DNA of 5,292 nt from the NCBI GenBank assembly GCA_022708765.1, contig JAKIYB010000021.1, positions 13,226 to 18,517 on the forward strand, given 5' to 3'. A program made the position numbers and the translations under genes. The notes below the pieces were generated by a model that saw only the letters and a program-made list of their open reading frames with translations, was not told the origin of the DNA and ran no database searches. Of the stretch, positions 4,904-5,292 are shown piece after piece (positions within the stretch are counted from its first letter, which is position 1; every line of letters starts with the position of its first letter). The stretch comes from Armatimonadota bacterium. GTDB lineage: Bacteria > Armatimonadota > Hebobacteria > CAIYQO01.

Positions 4904-5292
4904 ATGGCACGCCAGCATTTCGAACAGAAGAACGAGCGCATTCATGAACAGTTCTTGCAATTCATGCGGGAGCATCCGGAACGGCTCAATCAGCGGCTGA
5001 ACCTCTCCTGGAGCAACTGGGGGTTCGGGATGGAGCCGCTCGCACAGTCGGCGGCACGGTTGGCGAGATACGAGGTGCGCTTCATTGAACTGCACGGCAA
5101 CCATTACGGCCCCGATCTCGGCTACAATATACATGAAACGCTGGCAATCCTTGGCGACCACGGCATCGCCGTCGCCGGGGTGTGCGGCATGTTCTCGGCG
5201 GATAACGACCTCTCCAGCAACCGTGCTATTCAACGGCAGGCGGCGATTGACTACCTCAAGCGCACGGTACCCTTCACCGCCGCGGTGGGCGG
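4904..5292 (+). CDS. Sugar phosphate isomerase/epimerase-like TIM-barrel protein (3' end off window)
   Basis: The frame stays open from ATG 4904 to the window edge, giving 129 codons plus two bases. The N-terminal 25-30 residues are charged and helical. The segment LNLSWSNWGFGMEPLAQSAARLARYEVRFIELHGNHYGPDLGYN (about 32-75) then looks like the first strand and helix of a TIM barrel of the xylose isomerase-like/AP endonuclease 2 superfamily, with IELHGNHYGPDLGY as a conserved-looking active-site loop. The next strand and helix follow: IHETLAILGDHGIAVAGVCGMFSADNDLSS (about 76-105), then a helix AIQRQAAIDYLKRTV. Members of this superfamily interconvert keto- and aldo-sugars or their epimers, usually with a divalent metal bound by Glu, Asp and His residues further along, which lie beyond the window. 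Placement near rhaB suggests a role in L-rhamnose or related deoxy-sugar breakdown. It does not look like the Pseudomonas-type L-rhamnose isomerase N-terminus I remember, so the exact reaction is left open. The superfamily assignment is fairly secure; the substrate is inferred from context only. Confidence 0.85.
   Translation, partial: MARQHFEQKNERIHEQFLQFMREHPERLNQRLNLSWSNWGFGMEPLAQSAARLARYEVRFIELHGNHYGPDLGYNIHETLAILGDHGIAVAGVCGMFSADNDLSSNRAIQRQAAIDYLKRTVPFTAAVG

Overview
The window comes from a free-living bacterium that I cannot place to a phylum. Purine-rich Shine-Dalgarno sites precede the genes, Sec-type export is used, and the gaps between genes are packed with short interspersed repeats of a kind common in large-genome environmental phyla (Chloroflexota, Armatimonadota and similar; low-confidence inference). 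All supported genes are on the + strand.

Layout. (1) Bases 1-648: the 3' part of a gene of unknown function whose start lies off the left edge; four short strand-turn-strand motifs suggest a beta-propeller. (2) Bases 721-2259: an uncharacterised exported protein of 512 residues that is visibly an internal tandem duplication with a period of about 237 residues and paired cysteines. (3) Bases 2260-2580: a 321-base gene-free stretch holding three different repeat elements in a row: a G-rich hairpin, a perfect 24-bp inverted repeat whose loop is five GGANN pentamers, and a 32-bp interspersed repeat. (4) Bases 2581-4068: a clear, complete rhamnulokinase (RhaB). (5) Bases 4069-4320: a 252-base gap dominated by nested inverted repeats, including an 11-bp closing stem around several hairpins. 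(6) Bases 4321-4749: a small single-pass membrane protein of unknown function. (7) Bases 4750-4903: an AT-rich gap ending in a second copy of the 32-bp repeat, which runs up to the ribosome binding site of (8), bases 4904-5292, the 5' part of a TIM-barrel sugar isomerase/epimerase-like gene cut by the right edge.

How they may work together. Rhamnulokinase phosphorylates L-rhamnulose, and a sugar isomerase/epimerase-like enzyme one gene away makes this look like the edge of an L-rhamnose or deoxy-sugar catabolic locus. The small membrane protein sits between them without an obvious role. The two genes on the left have no visible link to sugar metabolism. I see no known defence, mobile or CRISPR system. 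The points most worth a second look are the duplicated exported protein and the structured intergenic elements.
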